Shown here piece after piece: positions 9,234 to 17,591 of a DNA stretch of 64,000 bases. A program made the position numbers and the translations under genes. Every line of letters begins with the position of its first letter. Positions within the stretch are counted from its first letter, which is position 1. The DNA is from an uncultured Fodinibius sp. (GTDB lineage Bacteria; Bacteroidota; Rhodothermia; Balneolales; Balneolaceae), in contig CAJXOG010000001.1 in NCBI GenBank assembly GCA_913057775.1, positions 1 to 64,000 on the forward strand, written 5' to 3'. The notes below the pieces were generated by a model that saw only the letters and a list, made by a program, of their open reading frames with translations, made no database searches and had not been told where the DNA came from.

Positions 9234-10115
9234 ATGTCCTACGGTCTACGAAATACAATCATTCTTCTTGTTGTCTTGACCACTTTTATAGGTGGGGGAT
9301 GGAGCTATATTTACTTTTATCAGCAGCCAAAGTTAGAAGATTTGGAGCAAAATGTTGAGCAAACGCGGCAAGAGTTAAATCAGAAACAGCAGAAAGCTGA
9401 TCAATTGCCGATGCTTGAAAACCAATTTAAAGAGGCCACGAAATTTTTCAATAATTACAATAAAGGGTTATATCCCAACAGTAACGAAGATAATGTATAT
9501 GATTTTCTGGACCGGGTAAGTACAGGATCTGCATATACGGAGTTTACCTTTAGTTTTTCAGATTCGACCACATATAATCAGTATGGGGTAATTTCGATGA
9601 AGGTTACCGGGCAGGGATACTACCGGAATTTTATAAATTTTATTCGTCAGATCGAATTAAGTAAACCGTTAAATAAAGTTAGTCAGGTTACTGTAAATCC
9701 CATTAATGAACTCGATTCTTACGGAAAAGTTAATTACCAATTTTCTCTGGAAAGCTTTTATGACCGTGTTAAATTATTGGGCGAAGCTGACTTAACAATT
9801 AATAATAATTTACTTGGATCGGTATATAATCCATTCTATCCATTTATTAGGTCAGTCAAAGAAAATGAGGACAATCTTGTGAACATAGAAAATAGTGAGC
9901 TTTTGGCGATAAGCTCCAATAAGATCTTTTTACTCGATCAACAGGGGATAATGCAACGACTTACCGAAGGAGATGAAGTATATCTTGGAGAACTTTCATC
10001 AATAGATATTGATGAGGGAACCGCTTCTTTTACTCTTAATAAAGGTGGAATCGTTGAGCGAATAACCTTGCAGGTAAATAATGATGAAGAAGATGAAAAT
10101 GAAAGCAGTAATTGA
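9234..10115 (+). CDS. PilO-PilP fusion, pilus alignment subcomplex
   Basis: 293 residues. A short cytoplasmic start, one membrane helix (about 8-28), a coiled coil (about 35-75) and a ferredoxin-like domain to about residue 180 give the PilO layout. The C-terminal part (about 212-285) has the pattern of the PilP/GspC homology region: a strand-rich segment with IFLLDQQGIMQRLTEGDEVY then SIDIDEGTASFTLNKGGIVE. PilP normally is a separate lipoprotein tethering PilN/O to the secretin; here that domain seems appended to PilO. It follows pilMN by 17 bases and ends one base before the secretin start. The PilO call is firm; the PilP-like tail rests on pattern only. Confidence 0.75.
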   Translation: MSYGLRNTIILLVVLTTFIGGGWSYIYFYQQPKLEDLEQNVEQTRQELNQKQQKADQLPMLENQFKEATKFFNNYNKGLYPNSNEDNVYDFLDRVSTGSAYTEFTFSFSDSTTYNQYGVISMKVTGQGYYRNFINFIRQIELSKPLNKVSQVTVNPINELDSYGKVNYQFSLESFYDRVKLLGEADLTINNNLLGSVYNPFYPFIRSVKENEDNLVNIENSELLAISSNKIFLLDQQGIMQRLTEGDEVYLGELSSIDIDEGTASFTLNKGGIVERITLQVNNDEEDENESSN

Positions 10116-10116
10116 T

Positions 10117-12075
10117 ATGAAATCTTTTAGATACCATAAATTTATTCTTTTTACACTGGCATTGCTATTTATTGCTATTGGTAGTGTGAATAGTCAAAAC
10201 CGGGACAATCTGCCTGCAGAGTTCAGAGAGTATACCAATCCCGAGGAAGTGGTTCGATTTGACAGAACCACCTCTTTTGCTCGTGCTGTTGATGTGATAA
10301 ATGAATTTTCGCAGCAATTCCGGAACAAGGCGGTTATCAATCGTACGGATGTAGAGGGCGAAATAGGCATCTCAGTTCCACCTATGCATTGGATGGATGC
10401 CTTAAAGCTAATTTTGCGTGTTAAAGAGCTACATTTAGTTGATAAACAGGAGTTTTTTGAGATTGTGACCCGTGAATCTATTGAAGCGGAAGCGCTAGGC
10501 CAGGCAGCATCTCAACCTGCAGCAGGCGGTGGAGAAGGTGAGGGTCCGGTAGCTACTACCCAAACTCACGAAGTGAGAATTAATGCTATCTTTTTTGAAG
10601 GGAATCGTCGTGCCCTGCAAGAAATTGGTGTAGACTGGTCAACTATTTCAGAAAATGTTCCCGAATCTGTATTAGGGGGTGGCCAAGGCGGACAAGGTGG
10701 AGGAGGTGGCGGCCAAGGGGGTGGCCAGCAGGGCCAAACTCCTCAAGTACCTAACTCTGAATTTGATGGACCTTTTGTGCAGGTGAATTCAAAAGGAGCC
10801 CAGAGTGTATCGCAAAATGTATTTAACGCATTGATCAATGTGGGTGAAATTGGCAATACCGGAATAGAGGTACAAACACTTTTTAGTGCATTTGAAGCGG
10901 ATAATCTTGGTGAAATTCTAGCATCACCTACCGTAAAAGTGATGGATGGTCAGGAGGGTAATATCCAGGTAGGACAGGACTTTTCTATTAAGCAGCGTGA
11001 TATCGCAGGTAATGTTGTTGAACAGTTTTTCTCGGTTGGTACTATTCTTACGGTTACTCCGCAGGTACTTACCCAGCGTGATACTACCTTCATCCACTTG
11101 GATATTGAGGCCGAGCGATCATCAGCTCAGCCCGATCCGGTAAGTACTATTATTAACAAGCAAGAAGCCCAAACGCAGGCCTTGCTGCTGGATGGAGAGG
11201 CAACAGTTATTGCGGGATTATACAGGACTGAAAAGGCCAATGTTCGACGAGGAATTCCTATATTGAAAGATCTTCCGCCGTGGTTTTTCGGATTGCGATA
11301 TCTGTTTGGATATGAATCTCATGATTATCAGATGAGGGAGCTTGTAATATTAATACAAGCATCCTTAGAGCCTACTATACCCGATCGATATGGTAAAAAA
11401 GATTTCAGAACTAAGTATGAAGTTCTGCAGGATGAACGAGATCGAATGCAGGAAGAAGCTTCAAAAGGCCAAGAAATCATGAATCGTGAAAAGGATGAAG
11501 ACCTCCAGGAAATGTTTGATGGTGAGCCGGAGGAAGAAGAGCCAGAGCCCCAGGTAAAACAGGAAGAAGAGAAGGCTGAACCAGAACCTAAACCTGAGGA
11601 TAAAGATTCGACTGATGATCAAAAATCTGAGAATGCCAAACCGGATTCATTAGATCAGGAAAATGACCAGCAGGACACACCGGAAACAATGAAGGATCCG
11701 GAAGTAAAAACAGAGAAGGTCGAACTTAATCTAGGTGCAGGAGAAGATGAGGCTCAAGCTGATACCGCAAACCAAGGTAGCGAGTCTGAGCCTGAAACTC
11801 CCGAATCCGATGATGATGGCGATGTTGAAAAAAACAGTGATACGCTTTCTGCCTATTACATTATTGGCGGATCATTCCGTGTAATGGAAAATGCAAGAGA
11901 GCATAAACAGGAGCTTGACGAGAAAGGATTTAATGCATCAATTATTAGGATGCCGGAAACAGACATCCATTTGGTTACCTATCAGGGATTTGATGATCTG
12001 AACAGTGCTAAAAAAGGTCTTGCTGACATTAGACAAAATCAGAATTCGGAAGCCTGGGTATATAAAGCGAAATAA
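10117..12075 (+). CDS. pilQ: Secretin (PilQ/GspD family) with C-terminal SPOR domain
   Basis: 652 residues from the ATG at 10117, chosen because it gives a clean signal peptide (MKSFRYHKFILFTLALLFIA..., to about residue 27) and begins one base after the preceding stop; in-frame ATGs from 10081 exist. An STN/N0-like domain lies at about 45-115. The secretin core spans about 150-425, with VGTILTVTPQV, ATVIAGLYRTEK and RRGIPILKDLP typical of the family, and a Gly/Gln-only insert at about 181-206. A long Glu/Pro/Asp-rich linker (about 440-575) leads to a SPOR-like repeat (about 578-652). Secretins form the outer-membrane gate for the pilus; SPOR domains bind peptidoglycan. No AMIN domain is seen. 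Confidence 0.9.
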   Translation: MKSFRYHKFILFTLALLFIAIGSVNSQNRDNLPAEFREYTNPEEVVRFDRTTSFARAVDVINEFSQQFRNKAVINRTDVEGEIGISVPPMHWMDALKLILRVKELHLVDKQEFFEIVTRESIEAEALGQAASQPAAGGGEGEGPVATTQTHEVRINAIFFEGNRRALQEIGVDWSTISENVPESVLGGGQGGQGGGGGGQGGGQQGQTPQVPNSEFDGPFVQVNSKGAQSVSQNVFNALINVGEIGNTGIEVQTLFSAFEADNLGEILASPTVKVMDGQEGNIQVGQDFSIKQRDIAGNVVEQFFSVGTILTVTPQVLTQRDTTFIHLDIEAERSSAQPDPVSTIINKQEAQTQALLLDGEATVIAGLYRTEKANVRRGIPILKDLPPWFFGLRYLFGYESHDYQMRELVILIQASLEPTIPDRYGKKDFRTKYEVLQDERDRMQEEASKGQEIMNREKDEDLQEMFDGEPEEEEPEPQVKQEEEKAEPEPKPEDKDSTDDQKSENAKPDSLDQENDQQDTPETMKDPEVKTEKVELNLGAGEDEAQADTANQGSESEPETPESDDDGDVEKNSDTLSAYYIIGGSFRVMENAREHKQELDEKGFNASIIRMPETDIHLVTYQGFDDLNSAKKGLADIRQNQNSEAWVYKAK

Positions 12076-12110
12076 ATTTAGTTCGAATCACTAACTATAC
12101 TATACACTTT

Positions 12111-12144
12111 AAAAGGCACTCAAGTAATTGAGTGCCTTTTTTTT
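12111..12144. terminator. Bidirectional terminator between secretin and PLP enzyme genes
   Basis: A 13-bp perfect stem (AAAAGGCACTCAA / TTGAGTGCCTTTT) with a 4-base loop and a T run on the plus side; its A run gives a T run on the minus side. It lies between two genes that converge on it, so it can end both transcripts. Confidence 0.9.
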
Positions 12145-12149
12145 ATGTT

Positions 12150-13247
12150 TTATTGCATCATATCAACGGTGGTTCCGTTTCTATCCATCAACTGATACTG
12201 CCTCATAAGATTGGCAGTAAGACAAGAATGTACAGGCAAGATGGTTATGGTATCACCGATATCGTAATTCTTGAATACATTATTTGAACAATGGATAATA
12301 CCATGTTCCTGGGAGAGTTTTATTAGATGCGAATTATTGTCTAAGGGTTCCCAGTAGTTATCAACTTTCTGGGCCACTGTCCCGTAATGAGTAATCTTAT
12401 TTTCAGTTATTGATTCTTTTGAAAAGTGAACCGCTCCACCGTGAATAATTAGTTCTTTTCTTTTGGGATATTTATCCACAACAGGACAACCCATCGCAAC
12501 AGCTATATTAGCAGGGGTACAACTACCAATTTGATTTTGCATTAGATCATAAAACACAAAGTTGCCCGGACTTATAGTATCAATAGGACCAAAGTTATCC
12601 GTAATCGAACAACAAGGCGTATCTCCGGAACATATCTCAAAGGCCCCAAAATCAGGTTCAATATGCTTTGTTAAATTTTCAAATTGGGTAATAACTGAAT
12701 TCTGGACCTCCGCTATTTCTTGTTTTGAACGGCAACTATATGAATGACCTGCATGTGAGTAGAATCCAATCCAGTTGATATATTCGGTCTTCTCTATAGC
12801 AGTAATTAGTTCTTTTATTGCTGTGATATCATTAGAGGCCAACCCTGATCTGTCTGATCCGGTATCAATTTCAATATAGGTATTAATCGAAGTCGTTAGA
12901 TGCTTTTCTAAGAAATTGGCAGTTTCAGGTTTGTTGATCAGTAATGTTAAAGAAATATTTTGAGCGAGTTCGTTTAGTTCTTGAACCCGGCCGATATTAC
13001 AGGGGAAAGCGATAGTGATATCTTTCCAACCGTCTTCAGCAAAATACCGGGCCATATCAACTGAAGAGACCGTGATAGCTGAAACGCCTGCATCTTTTAT
13101 CCAATCTCCCACGCGTTTCGACTGGTGGGTTTTCATATGGGGTTTTAATCTTAAATTATGTTGTTGAGCTTTTTTCGCCATCCTCCCAATGTTAGCCTTG
13201 CAAATATCTTCATCCAACAGAAGGGTAGGAGTTGTTATCTTTTGCAT
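12150..13247 (-). CDS. D-threonine aldolase / D-serine dehydratase-like PLP enzyme
   Basis: 365 residues with the fold-type III (alanine racemase-like) pattern. Near the N-terminus LKPHMKTHQSKRV matches the PLP-lysine region of D-threonine aldolase and DSD-type D-serine dehydratase. SHAGHSYSC lies mid-protein and near the C-terminus VHSCLTANL carries the His-x-Cys pair that binds the metal in this family. Members split D-3-hydroxy amino acids (to glycine plus aldehyde) or deaminate D-serine; which substrate is used cannot be decided here. Cytoplasmic, no signal. The M19 dipeptidase gene lies upstream on the same strand but a hairpin separates them, so co-transcription would need read-through. 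Confidence 0.82.
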   Translation of the reverse strand: MQKITTPTLLLDEDICKANIGRMAKKAQQHNLRLKPHMKTHQSKRVGDWIKDAGVSAITVSSVDMARYFAEDGWKDITIAFPCNIGRVQELNELAQNISLTLLINKPETANFLEKHLTTSINTYIEIDTGSDRSGLASNDITAIKELITAIEKTEYINWIGFYSHAGHSYSCRSKQEIAEVQNSVITQFENLTKHIEPDFGAFEICSGDTPCCSITDNFGPIDTISPGNFVFYDLMQNQIGSCTPANIAVAMGCPVVDKYPKRKELIIHGGAVHFSKESITENKITHYGTVAQKVDNYWEPLDNNSHLIKLSQEHGIIHCSNNVFKNYDIGDTITILPVHSCLTANLMRQYQLMDRNGTTVDMMQ

Positions 13248-13272
13248 GAGTAGAATTTTTTTGGGATTTTAA

Positions 13273-13305
13273 AAAGCCCTGACCAATATTCTCAGCCAGG
13301 GCTTA
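13273..13305 (-). terminator. Hairpin terminator after the dipeptidase gene
   Basis: AAGCCCTG pairs with CAGGGCTT around a loop of about 14 bases. Read on the minus strand the stem is followed by CTTTTTAAAA, suited to terminating the dipeptidase transcript just before the PLP enzyme gene. Confidence 0.65.
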
Positions 13306-13323
13306 AAATGTAATACCTAAAGA

Positions 13324-14541
13324 TTAATTATCAGATTGCTGCATGTTATTAGCAACCTCGGTTACTTTATTCCACACTCTGAAAACATTTCCGGAGGCAA
13401 TTTTCTCAATTTCATCTTCCGTGTATCCACGCTCTAAGAGTTCAGCAAATAGGTTGGGGTAGGTGGAAACATCTTTAAGACCTGTTGGCAGGGTTGGCCC
13501 CACGCCATCGTAATCTGAGCCCAATCCAACATGATCAATGCCTGCCAGATCAACAACATGGTCGATGTGATCGGCTACCTTTTCAACGGTACTAAATTTG
13601 AAGTTTTCCTGAAAATATTCAGATCGGAACTGTTCAGCCTCTTCACTGTCCGGATCTAACTCTTTCTCTTTAATTCTTTGTGCAATTTCCTGCCGTACTT
13701 GGTCTTGACTATTTTGAGAGGCACTATCCAAGAATGTAGAACCGAAATTAATCATGATAACACCGCCATTTTCACCAAGTCTCTTGATAAGATCATCACT
13801 CATATTCCGTTCAAATTCAGGTGTAAAATGTCTGCAGGATGAATGTGTGGCCACAACCGGTGCTTCTGTTACATCCATGACATCATAAAATGCGCTGTCG
13901 GTAATGTGAGATACATCCACCATCATCCCCAATCGGTTCATCTCTTTTACGACTTCTTCACCATAATCACTTAAACCATTGTGCGTATCTGCAGTTGTAT
14001 CATAAGAAGAATCACTGAGACGGTTATCTTTTGCATGAGCAAGAGTGATATAACGGACTCCCCGATCGTAGAAGTGTTGTACGTTGGATAAATCTTCCCC
14101 TACGGGAGCTCCATTTTCGATTCCCAAAGGCAGTGATATCAATCCCTTTTCAAAATTAGCTTGTATCTCATCAGGAGAAGTGGCAATTGCAAATTTATCG
14201 GGATTATCATTGGCAACTCCCTCCATCATATCGATAAGGCTGTCAGCCGCAGCTTTGGCTCCACCCGTTTCCTGATACTCTACGGGGATATAAATGGACA
14301 TGAACGGTGCATCCAGGCCACCTTCTTTGGCTCGCGGATAATCAAAATCCAGACCGGGCGCTGCCTTCGAGATATCAACCCATTCGTCTTTTAGCTGATA
14401 AGGGACATCAATATGCCCGTCTACAATGATTACTTTTTGAGCAAGCTCATTTGCCTGTTGTTGATACTGATTGGTTTCGGCACAGCTGGCGAATACCAGT
14501 ACCAATAAAAGTACAACACTAATATTTTTTATACTCTTCAT
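13324..14541 (-). CDS. Membrane dipeptidase (peptidase M19), lipoprotein
   Basis: 405 residues. The start (MKSIKNISVVLLLVLVFASC) is a lipoprotein signal with lipobox FASC, so the enzyme is probably anchored in the cell envelope. Zinc-binding features of the renal dipeptidase family are visible: DGHIDVP, a Glu in GIENGAP, then MVDVSHITDS and ATHSSCRHFT, and GLGSDYDGVG near the end. M19 enzymes are metallopeptidases that cut dipeptides, often tolerating a D-residue at the C-terminal position. The neighbouring gene encodes an enzyme acting on D-amino acids, which fits salvage of D-containing dipeptides, though that link is inferred. The C-terminal tail is Asn/Gln-rich. Confidence 0.9.
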   Translation of the reverse strand: MKSIKNISVVLLLVLVFASCAETNQYQQQANELAQKVIIVDGHIDVPYQLKDEWVDISKAAPGLDFDYPRAKEGGLDAPFMSIYIPVEYQETGGAKAAADSLIDMMEGVANDNPDKFAIATSPDEIQANFEKGLISLPLGIENGAPVGEDLSNVQHFYDRGVRYITLAHAKDNRLSDSSYDTTADTHNGLSDYGEEVVKEMNRLGMMVDVSHITDSAFYDVMDVTEAPVVATHSSCRHFTPEFERNMSDDLIKRLGENGGVIMINFGSTFLDSASQNSQDQVRQEIAQRIKEKELDPDSEEAEQFRSEYFQENFKFSTVEKVADHIDHVVDLAGIDHVGLGSDYDGVGPTLPTGLKDVSTYPNLFAELLERGYTEDEIEKIASGNVFRVWNKVTEVANNMQQSDN

Positions 14542-14630
14542 CCTTTAATTTATTTAATTAGAAGTTTGGTTGAATGTTGATCAAAAAATGTTCCTTTCCA
14601 AATATTAAAAAAACATTTTACAATATTTGC

Positions 14631-15122
14631 TTACGAAAAGTTCTTAAATAATTGGAGAACTTTTTCTTGTGAAGCTTTGCTGAACAGGAGGGGACGTCCG
14701 CTGAATTCAAACAGGTATAACTCCTTGTCAGTATCAGTAAAGCTTACCTTAAAGGTTTTTAGCGTTGGCTTAAGTTTGCATATTAAAAAATTTACTCCTG
14801 ATGTGGTCGGAAACACTTCTTTGATGGTTTCTTTCGCAAACTGCTCCTCATGAATTTTCTTTCCATTTTTCAAATACGACACCAGGATATTTTTGTCCGT
14901 CACATTCAATGTTATTTCAATGGGACCGTTCATAATTTGCAGGTAGCAGAGAATTGTTACTGCAAAAAAAATAAATGCTCCTAACCTGGCAATACTTAAC
15001 CAAAATGGGTCTTCTAAATTCCAGAATACAGTAAATGTAATTACTGATAACACACCTGAAATAATGGCTCCTGTTTTCCAGAAGTCGTAATTCTCTTCCG
15101 AAATAGTAATCGATTTGTCCAT
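14631..15122 (-). CDS. Hypothetical protein with two membrane helices
   Basis: 163 residues. Two hydrophobic helices close together (about 17-37 and 43-63) are followed by a soluble beta-rich domain of about 95 residues with alternating hydrophobic and charged residues (VTDKNILVSYLKNGKKI, FKVSFTDTDKELYLFEFSG). That layout, a membrane hairpin then a PH-like cytoplasmic domain, is common among uncharacterised bacterial proteins, and I do not recognise a specific family. It is transcribed away from parA. No regulatory motif stands out upstream. Confidence 0.6.
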   Translation of the reverse strand: MDKSITISEENYDFWKTGAIISGVLSVITFTVFWNLEDPFWLSIARLGAFIFFAVTILCYLQIMNGPIEITLNVTDKNILVSYLKNGKKIHEEQFAKETIKEVFPTTSGVNFLICKLKPTLKTFKVSFTDTDKELYLFEFSGRPLLFSKASQEKVLQLFKNFS

Positions 15123-15252
15123 TAGGCATTTTTGTGGTTAACAGTTAAATTGAAGATAAGATATCGATTTACACTTGCAACTCAACATCTGGTCTGATAG
15201 ATTTCTAATACAGTAAATAGTCAGGAAACGGGTAAAACAAATACTTTATATT

Positions 15253-15381
15253 ATGGCTAAAAAAAAGAAAGATTCTGAAGGTAAAACAATTGCTATTGCC
15301 GTTATTTTGTTTGCTGCCGGGTTGGTTGCACTTATTTATGCCATCCAATTTATCATTGGTTATTTCTTCCCCAATCTATAG
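15253..15381 (+). CDS. 42-residue single-pass membrane microprotein
   Basis: ATG at 15253 to TAG at 15379-15381. A lysine-rich head (MAKKKKDSEGK) is followed by one long hydrophobic helix (about residues 12-38) and a short FFPNL tail. The positive-inside rule would place the head in the cytoplasm. No strong Shine-Dalgarno sequence is seen, as is usual in this phylum. It lies alone between a divergent membrane protein and parA. The charge and hydrophobic pattern are better than chance for an open frame this short, but function is unknown and expression unproven. Confidence 0.5.
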   Translation: MAKKKKDSEGKTIAIAVILFAAGLVALIYAIQFIIGYFFPNL

Positions 15382-15467
15382 CTCCTCCCTCCAACAGTAT
15401 TCACTGATTATTTCTGATCTTAATTCCTTTTTTAGACAGCTTTGAACTATCAGAGAACTTTTTTGTT

Positions 15468-15494
15468 GGAAATATTAAAAAATTTTAATATTCC
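15468..15494. promoter_or_regulatory. AT-rich palindrome upstream of parA, candidate operator
   Basis: GGAA-A-TATTAAAA-A-ATTTTAATA-TTCC is a near-perfect inverted repeat about 100 bp before the parA start. Its left arm (TTGGAAATATTAAAA) also occurs at 6057-6071 upstream of the PilT-like gene. Autoregulation by the ribbon-helix-helix-like protein encoded after parA would be a natural explanation, but this is inference. Confidence 0.4.
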
Positions 15495-15594
15495 TGTAAC
15501 AAATTACGGTTGGAGTACTCTTTTAAATAAAGAGGGCATTGCCCTAATTAATAATTATTAATTGACTTCGGGAATCTACAAACGGTATGTACGT

Positions 15595-16359
15595 ATGAAA
15601 ACAATAGCTTTTACCAATCAAAAAGGAGGAGTAGGAAAAACCACCTCAACAATTAATGTTGGTGCTGGACTTGCCCAAGAGGGATTCCAGGTTTTGCTTG
15701 TTGATTTGGATCCTCAGGCAAATCTTACTTATTCGCTCCGGCTTAGTTCTAATCGTTTAGAAACTAGCATTTACGATGTGCTTAAGGGTGATATTGAGGC
15801 TGATGAGGCAATTATCAATCACAATGGTTTTGATATAATGCCTTCTTCCATTGATTTGTCAGGAGCCGAAATGGAGTTTGCCAATGAACCTGCTCGAGAA
15901 ATGTTGCTTAAAAATAAGTTGAGTACCTTATCCAAGGACTACGATTATATCCTGATTGATTGTCCACCCAACTTGGGGTTGCTGACGCTCAATGCTTTTA
16001 CAGCTGTTAAGGAGATCTTTATTGTGCTCCAGTCAGAGTATTTGGCCTTACACGGGCTTTCAAAGCTGATGGATGTTATTCAGGTTGTCAAAGAGCGATT
16101 GAACCCTGAAATAGAAATAAGTGGTATCATCTGTACATTGTTTGACGGACGGAAAAATCTCAACAATGAGGTCGTCGATCATATTAAGGATTACTTTGGT
16201 GACAAAGTCTTTAATACGATAATCAGGGATAATGTGGCGCTGGCAGAAGCACCGAGTCACCATAAAACCATTTTTGAATACGCACCAGATAGCCACGGAG
16301 CAAAAGATTACAAATCGTTGGCTAAGGAAATCAGAAATGGCCAGTTGCAGCACGCGTAG
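15595..16359 (+). CDS. parA: ParA/Soj-family ATPase
   Basis: 254 residues from the ATG at 15595; an upstream TTG at 15562 would add 11 residues that do not belong to the family. The deviant Walker A KGGVGKTT is at residues 10-17, Walker A' motif DLDPQANLT near 40 and Walker B LIDCPPNLGLLT near 120. ParA ATPases bind DNA non-specifically and form gradients that segregate DNA or position protein complexes. No ParB follows; instead comes a short basic protein with a ribbon-helix-helix-like end. With pilus genes 3.5 kb away it might position an envelope machine, but DNA segregation or an integrated element's partition function is as likely. Confidence 0.9.
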   Translation: MKTIAFTNQKGGVGKTTSTINVGAGLAQEGFQVLLVDLDPQANLTYSLRLSSNRLETSIYDVLKGDIEADEAIINHNGFDIMPSSIDLSGAEMEFANEPAREMLLKNKLSTLSKDYDYILIDCPPNLGLLTLNAFTAVKEIFIVLQSEYLALHGLSKLMDVIQVVKERLNPEIEISGIICTLFDGRKNLNNEVVDHIKDYFGDKVFNTIIRDNVALAEAPSHHKTIFEYAPDSHGAKDYKSLAKEIRNGQLQHA

Positions 16360-16383
16360 AATATTAATAGGGATCAGCTTATT

Positions 16384-16716
16384 ATGTCAAAGAAGAAGAG
16401 TTTAGGGAGTAGTCCTATTGCCTTTAAATCAAAAAAAAGTGCAATGGGATTTATTCCTGATCGAGGGGTATCAGATAAAAGAAAGGATGCTGATACTGCT
16501 GTTATAGCTAAAAAACAACCTAGGGACAACAGGAATAGAAAGAGGAACAAGAATAAAACATCCAAAAAAGATAAAAAGCCTAAAAAGAAAATTGTCAGCT
16601 ACTACTTAGAAGTCGATTTAATAGACAAGATAAAATCGCTGGCTGATAAAAAGGATATGTATTATTCTGCCTTGGTGACTTCGGCTCTTAAAAACTGGAT
16701 CGCTAAGAATAACTGA
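16384..16716 (+). CDS. Small basic ParA partner with ribbon-helix-helix-like C-terminus
   Basis: 110 residues. Residues 1-68 are Lys/Arg/Ser-rich and likely disordered. Residues 70-110 (VSYYLEVDLIDKIKSLADKK then YYSALVTSALKNWIAK) have the strand-helix-helix pattern of CopG/Arc-type ribbon-helix-helix proteins. It starts 24 bases after parA, so the two are surely co-transcribed. Small RHH proteins with flexible basic tails (such as ParG) act as DNA-binding partners and ATPase stimulators of ParA. The family is not identified by name; DNA binding is inferred from fold pattern and context. Confidence 0.65.
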   Translation: MSKKKSLGSSPIAFKSKKSAMGFIPDRGVSDKRKDADTAVIAKKQPRDNRNRKRNKNKTSKKDKKPKKKIVSYYLEVDLIDKIKSLADKKDMYYSALVTSALKNWIAKNN

Positions 16717-16827
16717 TTTTCTTGGTTGTCTGTCTGGGAATCAGCTTGGAAATACCATTTTCGATTCTTTTTTAATGCTCAGTTGCTTATCCTAAGGGGT
16801 CGATAAGTATAAAAGAGCTTTAGTTCT

Positions 16828-17589
16828 GTGGAAAAAACAGTATCGGGACCACTACTTACTACCAATCGGTATAAGCTGCAGTTTGCCAAAACGGAAGCTG
16901 AGCTGCGTGCCGCTCAATCACTGCGATACCATGTATTTAACGTAGAGCTTGGCGAAGGACTTGACGAATCTCATAGGCAGTGTCTGGATATTGATAAATA
17001 CGATTTTCAGTGCGATCATCTTATTGTTGTTGATCGTGAAACAGATCGTGTAATAGGTACTTATCGATTGCAGACCTATAAGAAAGCAATTCAGAGACAT
17101 GGGTTATATACAGCGGATGAATTCAATCTGTCTGTAATCCCAGAGAAGATTCTAAATCAGGCGGTAGAAGTAGGTCGCGCTTGTATACAGAAAAAGCATC
17201 GTAATGGGCGCGTGCTGTATTTATTATGGCGGGGAATAGCAAAGTACATGGAAATAACCGAACAACGCTATTTGCTGGGATGCTGCTCTATCAAAAGTAC
17301 AGATCCTGCCGAAGGATGGACGGTATGGGATTACCTGCGGGAAAATAATCACATTCACAGTTCTTTAAGTATTGATACCAAAGACGACTATCACTGTCCG
17401 GATGTTGAGAGGAATACTGAAGCTTGGAAAAACGTAACGCTGCCACAACTATTTAGTCTATATATCAATCTGGGAGCTAAAACCTTATCAAAACCGGCTT
17501 TGGACACAGCTTTCAAAACGATTGACTTTTTAATATTGGTAGATCTCGAGAATCTTGATGAGCGCTCAAGAACACTATTTTTTCGGTAG
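16828..17589 (+). CDS. OlsB/GlsB-like N-acyltransferase
   Basis: 253 residues from a GTG. It has the GNAT-related pattern of ornithine-ACP N-acyltransferases (OlsB) and hemolysin-like acyltransferases: AQSLRYHVFNVELGE near residue 30, DHLIVVDRETDRVIGTYRL near 65-85, and VEVGRACIQKKHRNGRVLYL mid-protein. These enzymes transfer a 3-hydroxyacyl chain from acyl carrier protein to the amino group of ornithine or, in Bacteroides (GlsB), glycine, the first step of aminolipid synthesis. The next gene, two bases downstream, encodes the second-step O-acyltransferase, which strengthens the call. The amino acid used cannot be read from the sequence; glycine lipids are known in Bacteroidota. Confidence 0.82.
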   Translation: MEKTVSGPLLTTNRYKLQFAKTEAELRAAQSLRYHVFNVELGEGLDESHRQCLDIDKYDFQCDHLIVVDRETDRVIGTYRLQTYKKAIQRHGLYTADEFNLSVIPEKILNQAVEVGRACIQKKHRNGRVLYLLWRGIAKYMEITEQRYLLGCCSIKSTDPAEGWTVWDYLRENNHIHSSLSIDTKDDYHCPDVERNTEAWKNVTLPQLFSLYINLGAKTLSKPALDTAFKTIDFLILVDLENLDERSRTLFFR

Positions 17590-17591
17590 TT

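Noticed and set aside
49-12075. The locus as a pure type II secretion system
   Set aside because: A PilT-like ATPase and PilM-like domain are present and no GspG/H/I/J/K set is seen, so a type IV pilus or hybrid is better supported; the pilin remains atypical.
15562-15594. TTG start extending ParA by 11 residues
   Set aside because: The ATG at 15595 places the Walker A motif at the position normal for the family.
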